Of a stretch of DNA of 64,000 bases, positions 1-10,834 are shown in pieces. Below the pieces are notes generated by a model that was not told the DNA's origin, did no database searches, and saw only the letters and a list, made by a program, of their open reading frames with translations. The stretch covers positions 15,196,019 to 15,260,018 of the forward strand of contig NC_087065.1 in assembly GCF_963678635.1 (NCBI RefSeq), in the 5' to 3' direction. Position numbers and translations under genes: made by a program. Every line of letters begins with the position of its first letter. The stretch's first letter is position 1. This DNA comes from Symsagittifera roscoffensis. Lineage: Eukaryota > Xenacoelomorpha > Acoela > Convolutidae.

Positions 1-113
1 ATATTACAATTATTAGCCATATGGCAATCAACAATTCTTGACGAAGAATTATCAATAAATAATATAATAAGCAACGAAAAACGAAATACAGATTATTTCA
101 CAAAACACCTTTT

Positions 114-1075
114 TTTAAACCAGCATTTAAATCATTACACTATACAGAAGAACAACAAGAATTCCTGACAATGTTCAACTTTCAACACTCTCAGATAACA
201 CAGAGTGAATTTGAAAAATTAGCCTCTTTACTATTAAGATACCCAACAAATTGTGCCACATCTAATTTTGTCGTTGGAAAAGTAAATTCACCACTACTTC
301 TACCTTTGAAACGTGACGCAGTTTTCAAAAAACAAAAAGCAAGTAAGGTACCAATCCACTTACACGACAAAGCTAATAGATTACTTGACATTCTAGAACA
401 ATATGAAACCATATCTCCAGTAAGTAAATAAGAACAGCCAAAAGTAAACACCTTTATAAACCCTGTTACCATTCCAGCCAAAAGAGAATCACTGAAATTA
501 GTTCTAGACGCTAGATATCTCAATTCACTTATTGATTAATCCAAATGTAATTGGCCCACCACTTCAAACAATTCTAACAAAAATAAACGGTAAAAACTTC
601 ACAACCGCAGATAAGAATAGTGCATAAAATCAAATGCCACTAGATGAACAATCACGACGATTAACCAAAATTGTTATCGGAAATCAACAAAACGAATTCA
701 ATAGATTATTCTATGGCATATCAATAGGACCAGCAGCTTTCTCAGCATTCATGAGTAAAATTTTTAGACCACTTATACTCAAGAAAAATGCAATTACAAC
801 TTTAGACGACGTCTTTATGCAATCATAAACCAAAGATGAAAAGTTCACAGTTCTAGAACAGTACCATCAAAAATTTAAAAAGGAAAACATGAAAGCAGCT
901 CCAGACAAATCACATCTCTTCTTAACAGGCGTAAAATTTCTTGGACACATCATCGAGAAAAATACTATAACTCCCTTGAAATCACGCATAGATGCAATCC
1001 AAAAACTCCAGCCACCTACAAACAGAAAGAAAATCCAAGAATTACTTGGAATGTTAAATTTCTTAATTTAAATAT
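114..1075 (+). pseudogene. pol (RT): RT domain of a Ty3/Gypsy-like retroelement, broken
   Basis: Conceptual pieces at 171-428, 480-536, 634-825 and 889-1068 line up as one reverse transcriptase: an N-terminal region ending in LEQYETISPV, a palm segment with QMPLDEQSRR, a FYGISIGPAAFSAFMSK segment, the catalytic motif, then a thumb with FLGHIIEKN and NRKKIQELLGMLNFL. The catalytic pair DD is at 805-810 but the expected aromatic residue before it is Thr (T-L-D-D-V), so the active site is altered as well as the frame. Stops at 429 and 826 and several indels break it. The upstream 114-170 is the protease-to-RT linker. It continues into RNase H at 1138. RT-RH-integrase order and the GPY integrase tail at 3.2 kb place it with Ty3/Gypsy elements; a finer lineage is not decided. 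Confidence 0.9.
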
Positions 1076-1129
1076 GTTTTATAAAATGCAATTGTACTTA
1101 AGACCATTCTAAAACATTCTCAGACAACA

Positions 1130-1781
1130 GATTAGTTTTGAATGGACAACAGAGCACCAAACACGATTCGAAGAAATCAAAAAACTTCTCACAGATCAAG
1201 TCTCAAATACAATTCCAGACCCAAATCAACCATTTTATGCAATATGACGCTTCAAATTTTGGCATCGGCGCAGCAATATTACAACCTCACAATGGAACAA
1301 ATAAAGTGAATCTCATATCAGCACATTCTCGTTTATTCACACAAGCTGAATTAGGACTCTCTACTCTTATGAGAAAATGCACAGCTATAATATATACTCT
1401 AACAGAAAATGAATTTTTGATACTTGGATCAAGACATCCAACAGTTTTATTTACAGATCACAAACCTATTATATTTATTTTTACACAAAAATCAATCCAA
1501 ACCATGGAGTTCACAGATTTCAATTCATTTCAATGAAGTTTCCAAACTTACGCACAGTATGGACAGCAGGCAAAAACCTTGCACTACCTGATACACTAAG
1601 TAGAATTACACCACCTGAACTACTGACACGAAAAAATTTAGTTGAAATACCACAAAACATTAAATTCTACCTTGCAAAAGATGAAACCTCACCACTTAAT
1701 AAATTAAGAAGTAAATATGCAATTAAAACTGACACAGATCAATCACGAAAAACCACCCTACATACAACAACAACCACATAA
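1130..1781 (+). pseudogene. pol (RH): RNase H domain, frameshifted
   Basis: Two overlapping frames (1138-1533 and 1533-1778) together give a retroelement RNase H. Seen: the first catalytic Asp in DASNFGIGAAILQ (codon 1246-1248), the TDHKP Asp (1456-1458), and the C-terminal LALPDTLSR motif near 1580. The usual catalytic Glu in the helix corresponding to LMRKCTAIIYTL is Lys (codon 1375-1377); minus-strand relatives in this window keep Glu there (RECTAI), so this copy is catalytically dead independently of the frameshift near 1533. It follows RT directly, as in metavirid pol. Confidence 0.88.
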
Positions 1782-2486
1782 AAAGCACCCATTTCCTTTG
1801 ATAGAAAAAGAAAATCTTACTGATACAATAAGTTTATCAGGACCATCATTAAATGATTCAAAATAAACGATAAATCATTTTTTAATCTTCATGACCCACT
1901 TGATACAATACCCCTATCAAAAATAGAAGTCGAAAACTTTTTCTACCTACAACAGAAAAAATTACATTAGAATTATTACAAAAATACCAAAATCTTGACC
2001 CAGTCATCAGACAACTAAAATATGGCACAAATATAAAACTAAACCAACCAAAGCTGATATCACCATATAAGGGAAAAAAACACGCCTTCGATATTTCAGA
2101 AAAACTATGAACACCACTATAAATGAAGACACAATATTATATATAATATTAGAATATCAAACACCTGATTTTAAAGTACCTTTTCTACCTTTGAGTATGA
2201 TGTTAATTGCATTCAAAACATCACATACACTAAATACTAAAGACACTCAGAATCAGAAAAAAAACATTCTCTAATTTCATCCAAAGTGTTTACTTCCAAA
2301 AAGCACCAATTTGAATTAAATTATTATGCAACGATAAAATGTCAATTAAATGAGACCTAACCGAATCAGAAGCAAATTGCAGAAAAACAAGATATTAAAG
2401 GACAAAGTCTATATATTTCAATCATAGAATTTCATACGACACAAAAGGACCAATTTGCATCATCCTCAGAAAGAAATTCATACATA
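1782..2486 (+). pseudogene. pol (linker/IN N-term): RH-to-integrase linker and decayed integrase zinc finger
   Basis: No long open frame. The interval corresponds to the tether between RNase H and the integrase core and to the His/Cys zinc-binding domain. Fragments such as LEKYQNLDPVIRQLKYGT (near 1975) and a degenerate His/Cys region around 2209-2345 are visible across frames. The better-preserved minus-strand equivalent (40,550-40,760) shows the paired His and CNDCITC cysteines, which supports this assignment by position. Several stops and indels. Confidence 0.6.
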
Positions 2487-3158
2487 ATGGTCATAGTTGA
2501 TGCGTTTAAACACTATATAGCACTCAACCCAGTACCTCATTGTTATGCATATACAACGCCTTACGAACACTGTATAGCTAAATTCGGATCACTCGAAAAA
2601 TTAGTCACAGACAGTGGCACTGAATTTAATAATAACGAAATTATCACACTATGTCACTTAAGTATTATTAAACACAAACCACGTACATCTCATGCACCTT
2701 GGACAAATGGATTAATCGAAGGTATGAATGGTTCATTACAAGAATATCTCACATATATCATTAACGGGAATGATACAAGATACACTGAATGGTCAACAGA
2801 TGTAAAACTACTCCCCATATCCTATAATTCACAAATTACAACAACATTAGGAATGTCACCATATGAAATGATATTCAATCAAAAACCACGAAAACCAATA
2901 ACGTTCACAGCCAATGCTCACAAAAACGCACAAGGTTGTTGTCAACCAATTAAAATTTCAATATGTTACAATTTACCACTACATACCCCTGATGAAGACC
3001 ACTTTCATCATCCACAAATTTTAAAATTAGCTACCGGCATACACACCGAATTGATTTTAAACAGAAAAAAAAACATAATGAAATTTAACAAAAAGAAACA
3101 AGGAAATTGTTACAAATACAAAACAAATAACCAAATCAATTCACATTTACACCAGTAA
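2487..3158 (+). pseudogene. pol (IN): Integrase catalytic core (DD35E)
   Basis: A 223-codon open stretch with the retroviral integrase core fold signature: first Asp in MVIVDAF (codon 2499-2501), second Asp in VTDSGTEF (2610-2612), Glu in NGLIEGMNGSLQEYL (2718-2720). Exactly 35 residues separate the second Asp and the Glu, the canonical DD35E spacing. The MSPYEMIFNQKPRKP segment after it matches the conserved end of the core. All three acidic residues are retained, making this the best-preserved enzyme domain in the window, but the surrounding pol is broken and the ORF ends early at 3158. All minus-strand copies here have lost the second Asp and Glu. Confidence 0.9.
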
Positions 3159-3660
3159 CAGATTTAAAAATCGGAACATTTGTTTCAATTCTAAACTTCA
3201 CAACACAAAGAGGAACTTCCAAAAATTACAACAACTCCGAAAAGGACCATATCAATTAACTGATAAAACCACTGATGTAACATACAAACCTAATGACGCA
3301 AGTAAAAAAGAAATTGTTCAACATCGAAAAAATCTAGCAGAACAATTCAACTATTAAACAAAATCAAAACACTGACAAAAATAAGAATCCAAAACCAACC
3401 CAACAAAAAGAATCAGTTCACAAAACATCTTCAAAACCAGAAACAAAAACATCTCAAAAGAAAGAAAAAATAGAAAAATGATAGAAAAGATTCTGTCACA
3501 GGATCAAAAAGAAAAATTCGAACATAGAGATTCATCACGACTTAGAAGTCAGCCACGAAAAAATTATGACACATGCATTCCACAATCCAAAATATTGAAG
3601 AAAGTTGAATTTCAAAAAAACTTTAATTTTAATTAAAATCTCATAGTTCTCTTCACTCAT
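3159..3660 (+). pseudogene. pol (IN C-term): Integrase C-terminal GPY domain and Lys-rich tail
   Basis: At 3226-3357 one frame reads through a GPY/F-type module (LRKGPYQLTD) and VQHRKNL, characteristic of Ty3/Gypsy integrase C-termini, ending in a stop after EQFNY. A Lys/Gln/Thr-rich tail follows in other frames to about 3620, ending near QSKILKKVEFQK. It is frameshifted relative to the core at about 3158. The same segment recurs at 9555-10,000 (start of duplicated copy B) and on the minus strand at 38.2-38.8, 39.8-40.3, 46.5-47.0, 58.3-58.9 and 59.9-60.4 kb. Confidence 0.8.
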
Positions 3661-4452
3661 TTTCAATTTCCACTTGTTCATAATAACATGCTGAAAAACA
3701 CTTGAAAATTTTAATTCAAAATAAGCCAATAGAAATCACTCCAAATAATCACATTATTTATACCAACACGACTTTATTAGCTGATAAAAAGTAACCTCAA
3801 AGCATAACTATAACTATAATTTCAAGACCTCCAGGTCAAAAATAACCAACTTGCTAAAGATTAACAACTAATATAAACACAATATCAATATTACAACCCT
3901 CCTTTATATAGTAATACAAAGATCAACAATATGTTAACAACCCAGACCTCAAAACCATCCAACCAAAATTATTAAACTAGCCTAAAGAGCAAAATACACA
4001 TGATCATTTAGCCTATAGTACAAATTTCTCCTGGATACCCCCAACCATCCAATAATCAAAAACAAAACCAAGAAGACCTCCCGAGCACCATAAAACAACC
4101 CCTCAACATTATTTGACAAAAATCAACCCACTTGTCAAAAAATCAATAATTGATCCGACCACACTTGAATTTAGCCCCAAAATTTTTTTAAAATATTCGA
4201 AAAAAAACGAATCATTTCTTAAATGTTTCTTTTCGCAACGGTCAATAAATTTAAACAGATATTTTCAAATCTTCTCATAAAACTTTCTATCCTTCTCAAA
4301 TTTTATAATATTTTTAGCTGATACTTTTGAAACTTTGATAACTCTTTTAATAACTTTTGCAACCAGTTTTTTATTCCTCATTCGAAATAAAAATACAACT
4401 TTCCAAAATCCTTGATAACCTCCACAGGTACAATAATTTAATATCTATTTAA
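3661..4452 (+). other. A-rich spacer between pol and membrane ORF (copy A)
   Basis: About 790 bases with no supported reading frame. It is nevertheless a conserved part of the retroelement: the same spacer occurs at 10,040-10,834 and, diverged and inverted, in every spacer block of the right half (for example 36,000-36,760). It may hold a leader or subgenomic splice acceptor for the downstream ORFs; pyrimidine-rich tracts exist but I could not single out a site. Confidence 0.6.
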
Positions 4453-4641
4453 TTGTTTCGAGCCATCTTTAGCAGAATTGATATTTTTCTACTATTCATA
4501 GTTTTTCTCACAATTTTAACATCCATCATAATGACAATGTGCAAATGTATAAAAAAGGCAATCATCACATTCGCTTTAGCAACCATCCTTTTAATTCTTT
4601 TCATTGAAGATTATTATAGTAAACATAAATTTTCTTTATAA
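4453..4641 (+). CDS. 62-codon two-membrane-segment reading frame (copy A)
   Basis: Unrecognised small frame. Two hydrophobic segments (about residues 11-27 and 36-51) flank a short basic turn with a Cys pair (MCKCIKK), suggesting a membrane hairpin. The frame opens with TTG directly after an in-frame TAA (4450-4452); the first ATG is at 4531, inside the first hydrophobic segment, so either a non-ATG start, a spliced-in upstream exon or a shorter product must be assumed. It ends at TAA 4639-4641; the diverged inverted copy near 35.8 kb has a TAA at the aligned place. The same frame is open again to 5112 after that stop. The turn and second segment (CKCIK-AI-TFAL-T) are kept between diverged copies, arguing for past selection. 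A viroporin-like or signal/leader role is only a guess. Confidence 0.5.
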   Translation: MFRAIFSRIDIFLLFIVFLTILTSIIMTMCKCIKKAIITFALATILLILFIEDYYSKHKFSL

Positions 4642-5404
4642 AATCTGAAAACTCAAACAAATTTTTCCAAAATTGCTAATCAACAACCCCCACACAAGTT
4701 CCCAACAACAACGTCCCAAGAAAACTCAACAACATCAACAAATACCAAAAACAACCAACCATCAAAACACATTTCTTTCCAAGACAATCCATATACCTTT
4801 GAAGAAAGACACGCACGATTATCTGAACCATTAGAACCAATTGTTCGCCTCGCACCCTTGAGAGAACCACAATACGAACCGACATATAACATGTACCCCC
4901 CTTTACAACAAGATCTGAATAGAGTAAGACATATTAGTCAAAATCAAAATACACTTGAAATAAATAGACAAATCATACATCCAAGACAAAACGACATTTT
5001 CAAACTCCCGGAGTTCATTTTATCATACCTCAATCACCAACATCAAAACCCCCCTTTACAACAAGATCTGAATAGAGTAAGAATATTAGTCAAAATCAAA
5101 ATACACTTGAAATAAATAGACAAATCATACATCCAAGACAAAACAGACATTTTCAAACTCCCGGAGTTCATTTCATCATACCTCAATTACCAACATCAAA
5201 ACCTTTAGACTTTTCTAGTAGCACGTTACCAGAAACTCCCCCAATTGCTTCACAACGAAGCACTTTAAATATTCCATCAGACTGTTTAGGTTCAACTCCC
5301 ACATCAGAACAAATTCGAGAAAGTCTTTTTAATCCCCCAGTAACCACTGAACGCTTATCATATTGGGCAACACACTGCTATACTCGTGGTGAACAAAATT
5401 AAGT
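4642..5404 (+). pseudogene. Gln/Pro-rich frame after membrane ORF (copy A)
   Basis: The frame of the 62-codon ORF continues open after its stop, from 4642 to 5112: a Gln/Asn/Pro/Thr-rich stretch, then NPYTFEERHARLSEPLEP, then a repeated PPLQQDLNRVR segment. The protein repeat comes from a 153-bp tandem DNA duplication (4896-5048 and 5049-5202); an indel in the second unit throws the frame off. A further Ser/Pro-rich stretch at about 5205-5402 (copy A only) ends with a stop at RGEQN. The NPYTF..RHA.LSEPL block recurs in all inverted spacer blocks. No recognised domain; low complexity and position suggest a structural or leader region of the envelope precursor, which is inference. Confidence 0.45.
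4896..5202 (+). repeat. 153-bp tandem duplication (copy A)
   Basis: Two consecutive units starting with six C's then TTTACAACAAGATCTG (4896 and 5049). 153 is a multiple of three, so the first unit keeps the Gln-rich frame. The same duplication is present in copy B (11,278-11,585, period 154), so it predates the A/B duplication. Confidence 0.85.
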
Positions 5405-5599
5405 AAATTAATCAATTGACGTTTCATCTGATACAACACTATCGACATTGCCAGAACCAATTTCCCTGCCTTCAACACCTTCGATATTCAAATATTTCCT
5501 CTAAATCTTCATACAAACCTCAACGCTAGCTATCAACAACAATCATCTAATAATACTCCCCAACGATTAGATTGAAACACATTCCTAGCAAACACCATT

Positions 5600-8495
5600 A
5601 TTAGGTCAACATCAAGAAAGTAGCAGAAAGTAACATGATATCCACAAATATATAAAAGAACATAACATCCAAATTCTGCAACAAATCAGTCTCACACTAG
5701 AATTCGTAACTACAGTAGGACTAAATAATTTTGTTCAACACTCGTTACCATTAGCTCCTTCAAATATAACACCTCAATCCTTACCCCCCCCCCTCCCCCC
5801 ATTTATAACAACAGAAATAATATATAAAGATGATAGATATATTGAAAAGACAATTGATATATAACTTTTTTTAACCCATATTCAAGATTATCATACATAT
5901 GTATATTCTAAAGGTATTCACATTTCAACACCTTCTTTTTCTGATTTTTCCGAACAAAATCAAAAACACTCTCCTCGCACAGGACCTCAGGATTTATTAG
6001 TACCACACTACGATTGTGAAGAGAACGAACAAAAAACACTACATAAATATGCTATGGATCAAGTAACACAATGTGAATCTGAACCACAAGCTATAGAAAC
6101 CGCGAACATCATAGCTACGTTGTACTCAAAAGCATGAGCGACAACACTTACAGGTTATAAGTTCACAGCGACATTTTCCGAAAACAAAGTACATTGTTCA
6201 CAAGTCTCAAATGGTAATAAAAACAGATTAGACCATGAAAATTTCTACCAAAGTAACATTGAAAGAATATTACACCTCAGCCCTCAAGATTACAAAAATG
6301 AACTTAAAAAATTAAATCTCACAACAAACAAAGGCAGAAACAGAAAACTTTTTTCAAGTTTTTCCAGACTCAGCCTATCAAGCCCAACTTGAAAAACACC
6401 AAGGCCATGTACGATTATATACAGAATTTTCCTTTCAAAGAGCACACGGAAGATTAACATATCATCTCCACGATAAACATTGAATACCACACATTGGAAT
6501 AAACAATCCTTCAAACTGCAAAGCACACACAAAAAATAAAATATACCAAGAGATAATGTTTTTCGATTGGAAAATACAACTTGAAAAAGTACAACTGATA
6601 CGTGATTTAAACGATGACACAATAATTTATCAAGGAGTCAGACTCCCTGTAAAAACGGCCAAGGATGTTGCGAACCTACAACACGCACACAAGCAAACAT
6701 TGTATGGTTTCCCGAAGAAACCTGTACAATTTTTCAAGTAGCAAAAATACACGCCAGAATGATAAAATTTCAGCAAAAATTTTTTTTATCGAATCAATCC
6801 CATTTGAAGATGTCAACCCTGACCAAATTCGACAAAATAATCACAAATTTAGAAATATACACAATATAGAGAATAAATTAACACGTTTCCATTTACATCC
6901 AGAAACAGGATTTGCACGTAAATACAAAAAACCACTATATAAGACACAGTGTTCACAAATTCTTGTCGAATATTGTCGAATACGAAAACGCTTTCGACAT
7001 GATCACAGGAAAATTAATGCAACACCAAATGGCAACTTATCACTCATATACTGACGAGAACTCATACGTTTCAGTAAAATTTCAAAAGAATGCAGGAAGA
7101 ACCGGTGGAAAATTAAAACCCCAAGATACAGAAAAGACACGCTTACAGGAACTATAACTTATGAACAGCACATATTTTGGCGCAATTCAGTATGAAATAC
7201 ACTTAGACATGAAGTCAGATTACACAAAAAGTAGAATTTTTCAAGAAATGTCATTATCACAACTAGAAACATTACACCAACTATGTGAACTCGAAAGAAC
7301 GCAGATTTTTCAATCACTAGCACTAGCATTTCTAAAAAAACCATATGCAGGATGATTATGATCCGGAAATAGATTGAATTTCCTTGATTACGAAGAAAAC
7401 ATTTTATGGTTTTAGACTTGCACCAAAAAAGTATCACCTTTATATGTTTTTGAAGATAAAAGATGTTATAAAAGAGTTCCAATATTCTACAAAAATAAAG
7501 TACATTTTGTCGATACACTTTCCCGAACAATAAACTTTTGGAATACAGCAATCCCATGTGGATCAGAAAACAGCCACAATGTTGTACAACTAAATCCCGA
7601 CGAAGACAAATACTACATAGTCACACAATATTAATGCAACCAATATTAATGAAAGTATTAGAGCCATTGCACGCAATCCAATCACCAATATTAATGAAAG
7701 TATTAGAGCCATTGCACGCAATGCGAATATCGGTTTACAATTGATAGCTATATACTCTAAATCAGACATACAACATCACATTGGAACACAACAATTTCAA
7801 GAACTACTTACAAAAATGGACACAATAAAACGACAATCAATAGATCAAAATTTACGCAAACTTGAAGAAACCGCAGGTTTTTCAGACATTTACGCACAAG
7901 ATTACAGCGGATACTTCAAAGAAATTAAAGATTACATATTTTAAAATGGCGAAAAATATAGACTACAAGATATATCACCAATAAACACATTTAGCTTTGT
8001 AACTTTGAAAAACGAAATTCTTGTCTTTCTAGGATGGCCCTATTACATTTTAGAGGAATTGACTATGTTATACGCAATGTTTAATTTCATCGGATTTTTT
8101 TTCTCTCTATTGAAAGAAATCTAAAACACATGCGCGATACATACACAAAAAAACCGAAGAGCAAGCGTAGCACGTATACTTTTTGTAGGATTCTTTGGAT
8201 TTTTTTCTAAATCAATAAATAAAAATAATTTTAGATGCACAAATGAAAATATAAAATAGAAAAATATCAACAAAACCAAACACAATGCTGAATCATAAAA
8301 CAAAACAAAACAAACGTATCACCCGCAGCACCACAATTACCAAGTTTACATAATAGTCACCCATTATCACTAGTATCACGAAACTTCAGAAATTTAGCAC
8401 TCACAAATACTACAAGTTCAAGACCTAATTATATACAAAGCTCAATTCACCATATAGTAACACAACAATCCCAAACTGACGATACATATGAATAA
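5600..8495 (+). pseudogene. env-like: Envelope-like glycoprotein gene, broken (copy A)
   Basis: A series of frames with a virus-like glycoprotein layout: an N-terminal ectodomain part (about 5630-6250), a middle part with several Cys (6290-7530), a stalk with a 45-bp duplication (7640-7729), a helical segment (7741-7941), a membrane anchor (8065-8115) and a basic cytoplasmic tail ending at TAA 8493-8495. The segment containing CELERTQIFQSLALAF (near 7284-7335) resembles the glycoprotein family of chuviruses and of LTR retroelements that captured such genes; this is from memory of the family, not a search. Numerous stops and frameshifts; relative to copy B there is a nonsense codon (TAA 8122-8124) just after the anchor. 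It would have mediated cell entry if intact; this copy cannot. Confidence 0.55.
7640..7729 (+). repeat. 45-bp tandem duplication in envelope stalk
   Basis: Two units beginning CCAATATTAATGAAAG at 7640 and 7685, adding 15 codons in frame within the predicted helical stalk of the envelope-like gene. Copy B carries the same duplication (13,460-13,549). The inverted relative near 33.05 kb seems to have a single unit, so the duplication arose in the left lineage. Confidence 0.7.
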
Positions 8496-8682
8496 ATAAT
8501 CGAACAGCCCCATGCCACTACTTTTCAATCTCAAAACAATCATTTTTTTTAGCCCACGATGAGCCGACAAATTCCTTCACCGTTCATTTTCCCATCCAGC
8601 CAATCTCCAAAACTCAATTCCCATCATTCCAGTTTTTGCTTTCCCGCTACCTAATTCACCTCGCAATAACACATCATCCGGC

Positions 8683-9177
8683 ATGGATTCTTATGCTAAC
8701 TCAGATATCACAGTTTTTCATACAACTTCCCAATTTGATAACTCAGACTTAGAAACCCCTGATGAATTCGCAGATTCCGAACCCAGCCCCTCGACCTTTT
8801 CTCAACCCAGCCCCTCGACCTTTTCTCAACCCAGCCACTCTACCTTTTCTCAACCTCCATTTAGACCCATCCTTTCCCAAGCCCAAAGTGAATCCCCCTC
8901 TACCCTCTCTCTTGTTTCCCAAGTGACCCCAACCTACTCCCCTTTTACAAATGAACGTTCCAACAAAAAATCCCCAGATACCACACAAATATCTTATGAA
9001 CTAAACAATCTAATAACACTGCAACAACAAGTACAACACCCTCAAACCCTAACCATTCATCAATTATCATCAACCATAACATCATCAATTCCAACAACTC
9101 CCACACCTTCTTCAGATTACACCCCATCTTTAGCTCAATCCTCCACATCAACGCAATCATCATCCATCCAGTACTAA
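8683..9177 (+). CDS. Ser/Pro/Thr-rich ORF after env (copy A)
   Basis: 164-residue open frame starting MDSYANSDITVFH. No recognised domain. It is dominated by Ser, Pro, Thr and Gln, with a 24-bp repeat encoding three tandem PSPSTFSQ-type units (8782-8853). It begins about 190 bases after the envelope-like stop. The near-identical copy B ORF (14,503-14,997) is also uninterrupted. Its last 40 bases overlap, in another frame, the start of a long ATG-less open frame, so it could be the N-terminal part of a larger product made by splicing or frameshifting. Possible glycosylated or disordered protein; function unknown. Confidence 0.5.
   Translation: MDSYANSDITVFHTTSQFDNSDLETPDEFADSEPSPSTFSQPSPSTFSQPSHSTFSQPPFRPILSQAQSESPSTLSLVSQVTPTYSPFTNERSNKKSPDTTQISYELNNLITLQQQVQHPQTLTIHQLSSTITSSIPTTPTPSSDYTPSLAQSSTSTQSSSIQY
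8782..8853 (+). repeat. 24-bp tandem repeat, 3 units
   Basis: Three units of CCCAGCCCCTCGACCTTTTC plus TCAA, encoding an 8-residue Ser/Pro repeat inside the ORF. Identical layout in copy B at 14,602-14,673. Confidence 0.85.
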
Positions 9178-9553
9178 CCGTGCTTACAGAACTTTCAAAT
9201 GCAAATTCCCCAATCATCCGTTCACATCCAAACCCGGAACCGCCCGAGAATATATCAATCACCCAAATCATACAAACACTACCAAATTTCTCCAAGTAAC
9301 CTTACCCTTCTTTCCACAAAATACATATAACAACTCCGACCCTAACACTGAACAACACAATTATGTAGATGAACATATACTAATCCCTACACTTCACTGG
9401 ACGTCATATTATAAATTTTCAAATCCACTTGCTTTACCATTTCTTCTAACACACTACAGAACATAGAAAGAAATAAAAATGACCTATTCAGACTAACTAC
9501 AGCACTAACTCCTTGACAATTCACACATTTAGGATACAAAAAATTACCGAAAA
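9134..9553 (+). pseudogene. Truncated 265-codon frame (copy A)
   Basis: Equivalent of the long ATG-less frame at 14,954-15,751 in copy B. It is shifted by a 2-base insertion near 9440 (TTCTTCTAAC against TTCCTAAC in B) and cut at about 9553, where the sequence jumps to the integrase C-terminal segment of copy B. The cut marks the tandem-duplication junction. Confidence 0.6.
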
Positions 9554-9554
9554 A

Positions 9555-10000
9555 TTACTAACTTCACAACACAAAAAGGAACCTCCAAAAAATTACAACC
9601 ACTCCAAAAAGGACCATATCAATTAAGTGATAAACCTACTGATGTAACATACAAACTTACTGACGCAAGTAAAAAAGAAATTGTTCAACATCGAAATAAT
9701 CTAGCAGAACAATTCAACTATTAAACAAAATCAAAACACTGACAAATATAAGAATCCAAAACCAACCCAACAAAAAGAATCAGTTCACAAAACATCTTCT
9801 AAATCAGAAACAAAAACATCTCAAACGAAAGAAAAAATCGAAAAAAAAATGATACAAAAGATTCTACCACAGGATCAAAAAGAAAAATTCGAACATAGAG
9901 ATTCATCACGACTTAGAAGTCAGCCACGAAAAAAATATAATACATTCATTCCACAATCTAAAATATTGAAGAAAGTTGAATTTCAAAAACAACTTTAATT
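9555..10000 (+). pseudogene. pol (IN C-term): Integrase GPY tail at start of copy B
   Basis: Begins abruptly with an ACTTCACAACACAAAAAGG stretch equivalent to about 3195 and keeps a better open frame than copy A: LQPLQKGPYQLSDKPTDVTY then EIVQHRNNLAEQFNY and a stop. A Lys-rich tail follows to QSKILKKVEFQKQL. There is no integrase core upstream of it, so it is a duplication edge and not part of a functional pol. Confidence 0.75.
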
Positions 10001-10834
10001 TTAGTTAAAATCTCATAGTTCTCTTCAATCATTTTGAATTTCCACATGTTCATAATAACATGCTGAAAAACACTTGAAAAGGTTTAATTCAAAATAAGCC
10101 AATAGAGATCACTCCAAATCATCACATTATTTAATCCAACACGACTTTATTGGCTGATAAAAAGTAACCTCTAAGCATAACTATAAGTATAACTTCAAGA
10201 CCTCCAGGTCAAAAATATGCAACTTGCTAAAGATTGACAACTACTATAAACACAATATCAATATTACAACCCTCCCTTATATGGTAATACAAAGATCAAC
10301 AATATTTAAACAACCCAGACCTCAAAAACCCTCCAACCAAAAATATTAAATTAGCCTAAAGAGCAAAAAACACATGATCATTTAGCCTATAGTACAAATT
10401 TCTCCTGGATACCCCCAACCATCCAATAAACAAAAACAAAACCAAGAGGACCTCCCGAGCACCATAAAACAACCCCTCAACATTATTTGACAAAACTCAA
10501 CCCACTTGTCAAAAAATCAATAATTGATCCGACCACACTTGAACTTAGCCCCAAAATTTTTTTAAAAGATTCGAAAAAAACGAATCATTTCTTAAATGCT
10601 TAATTTGCAACGGTCTATAAATTTAAACAGATATTTTCAAATCTTCTCATAAAACTTTCTATCCTTCTCAAATTTTATAATATTTTTAGCTGATACTTTT
10701 GAAACTTTGATAACTCTTTTAATAACTTTTTGCAACCTTTTTTAACTAGTTTTTATTCCTTATTCGAAATAAAAATACAACTTTCCAAAATCCTTGATAA
10801 CCTCCACAGGTACAATAAATTAATATCTATTTAA
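10001..10834 (+). other. A-rich spacer between pol tail and membrane ORF (copy B)
   Basis: Duplicate of 3661-4452, about as long and highly similar. No supported frame. Confidence 0.6.

Noticed and set aside
1-3360. Polinton/Maverick or endogenous retrovirus with active genes
   Set aside because: No polymerase B, packaging ATPase or adenovirus-type protease seen; pol is RT-RH-IN and every enzyme gene is interrupted.
4680-4892. Two minus-strand frames opposite the Gln/Pro-rich region, also at 11,058-11,274
   Set aside because: Kept open in both copies only because of recent duplication; antisense to a frame that has diverged relatives with conserved residues.
8749-9295. Minus-strand Gly/Arg- and Trp/Met-rich frames opposite the Ser/Pro ORF
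   Set aside because: Complement of the low-complexity Ser/Pro codons; no domain and same span as a better-supported plus-strand ORF.
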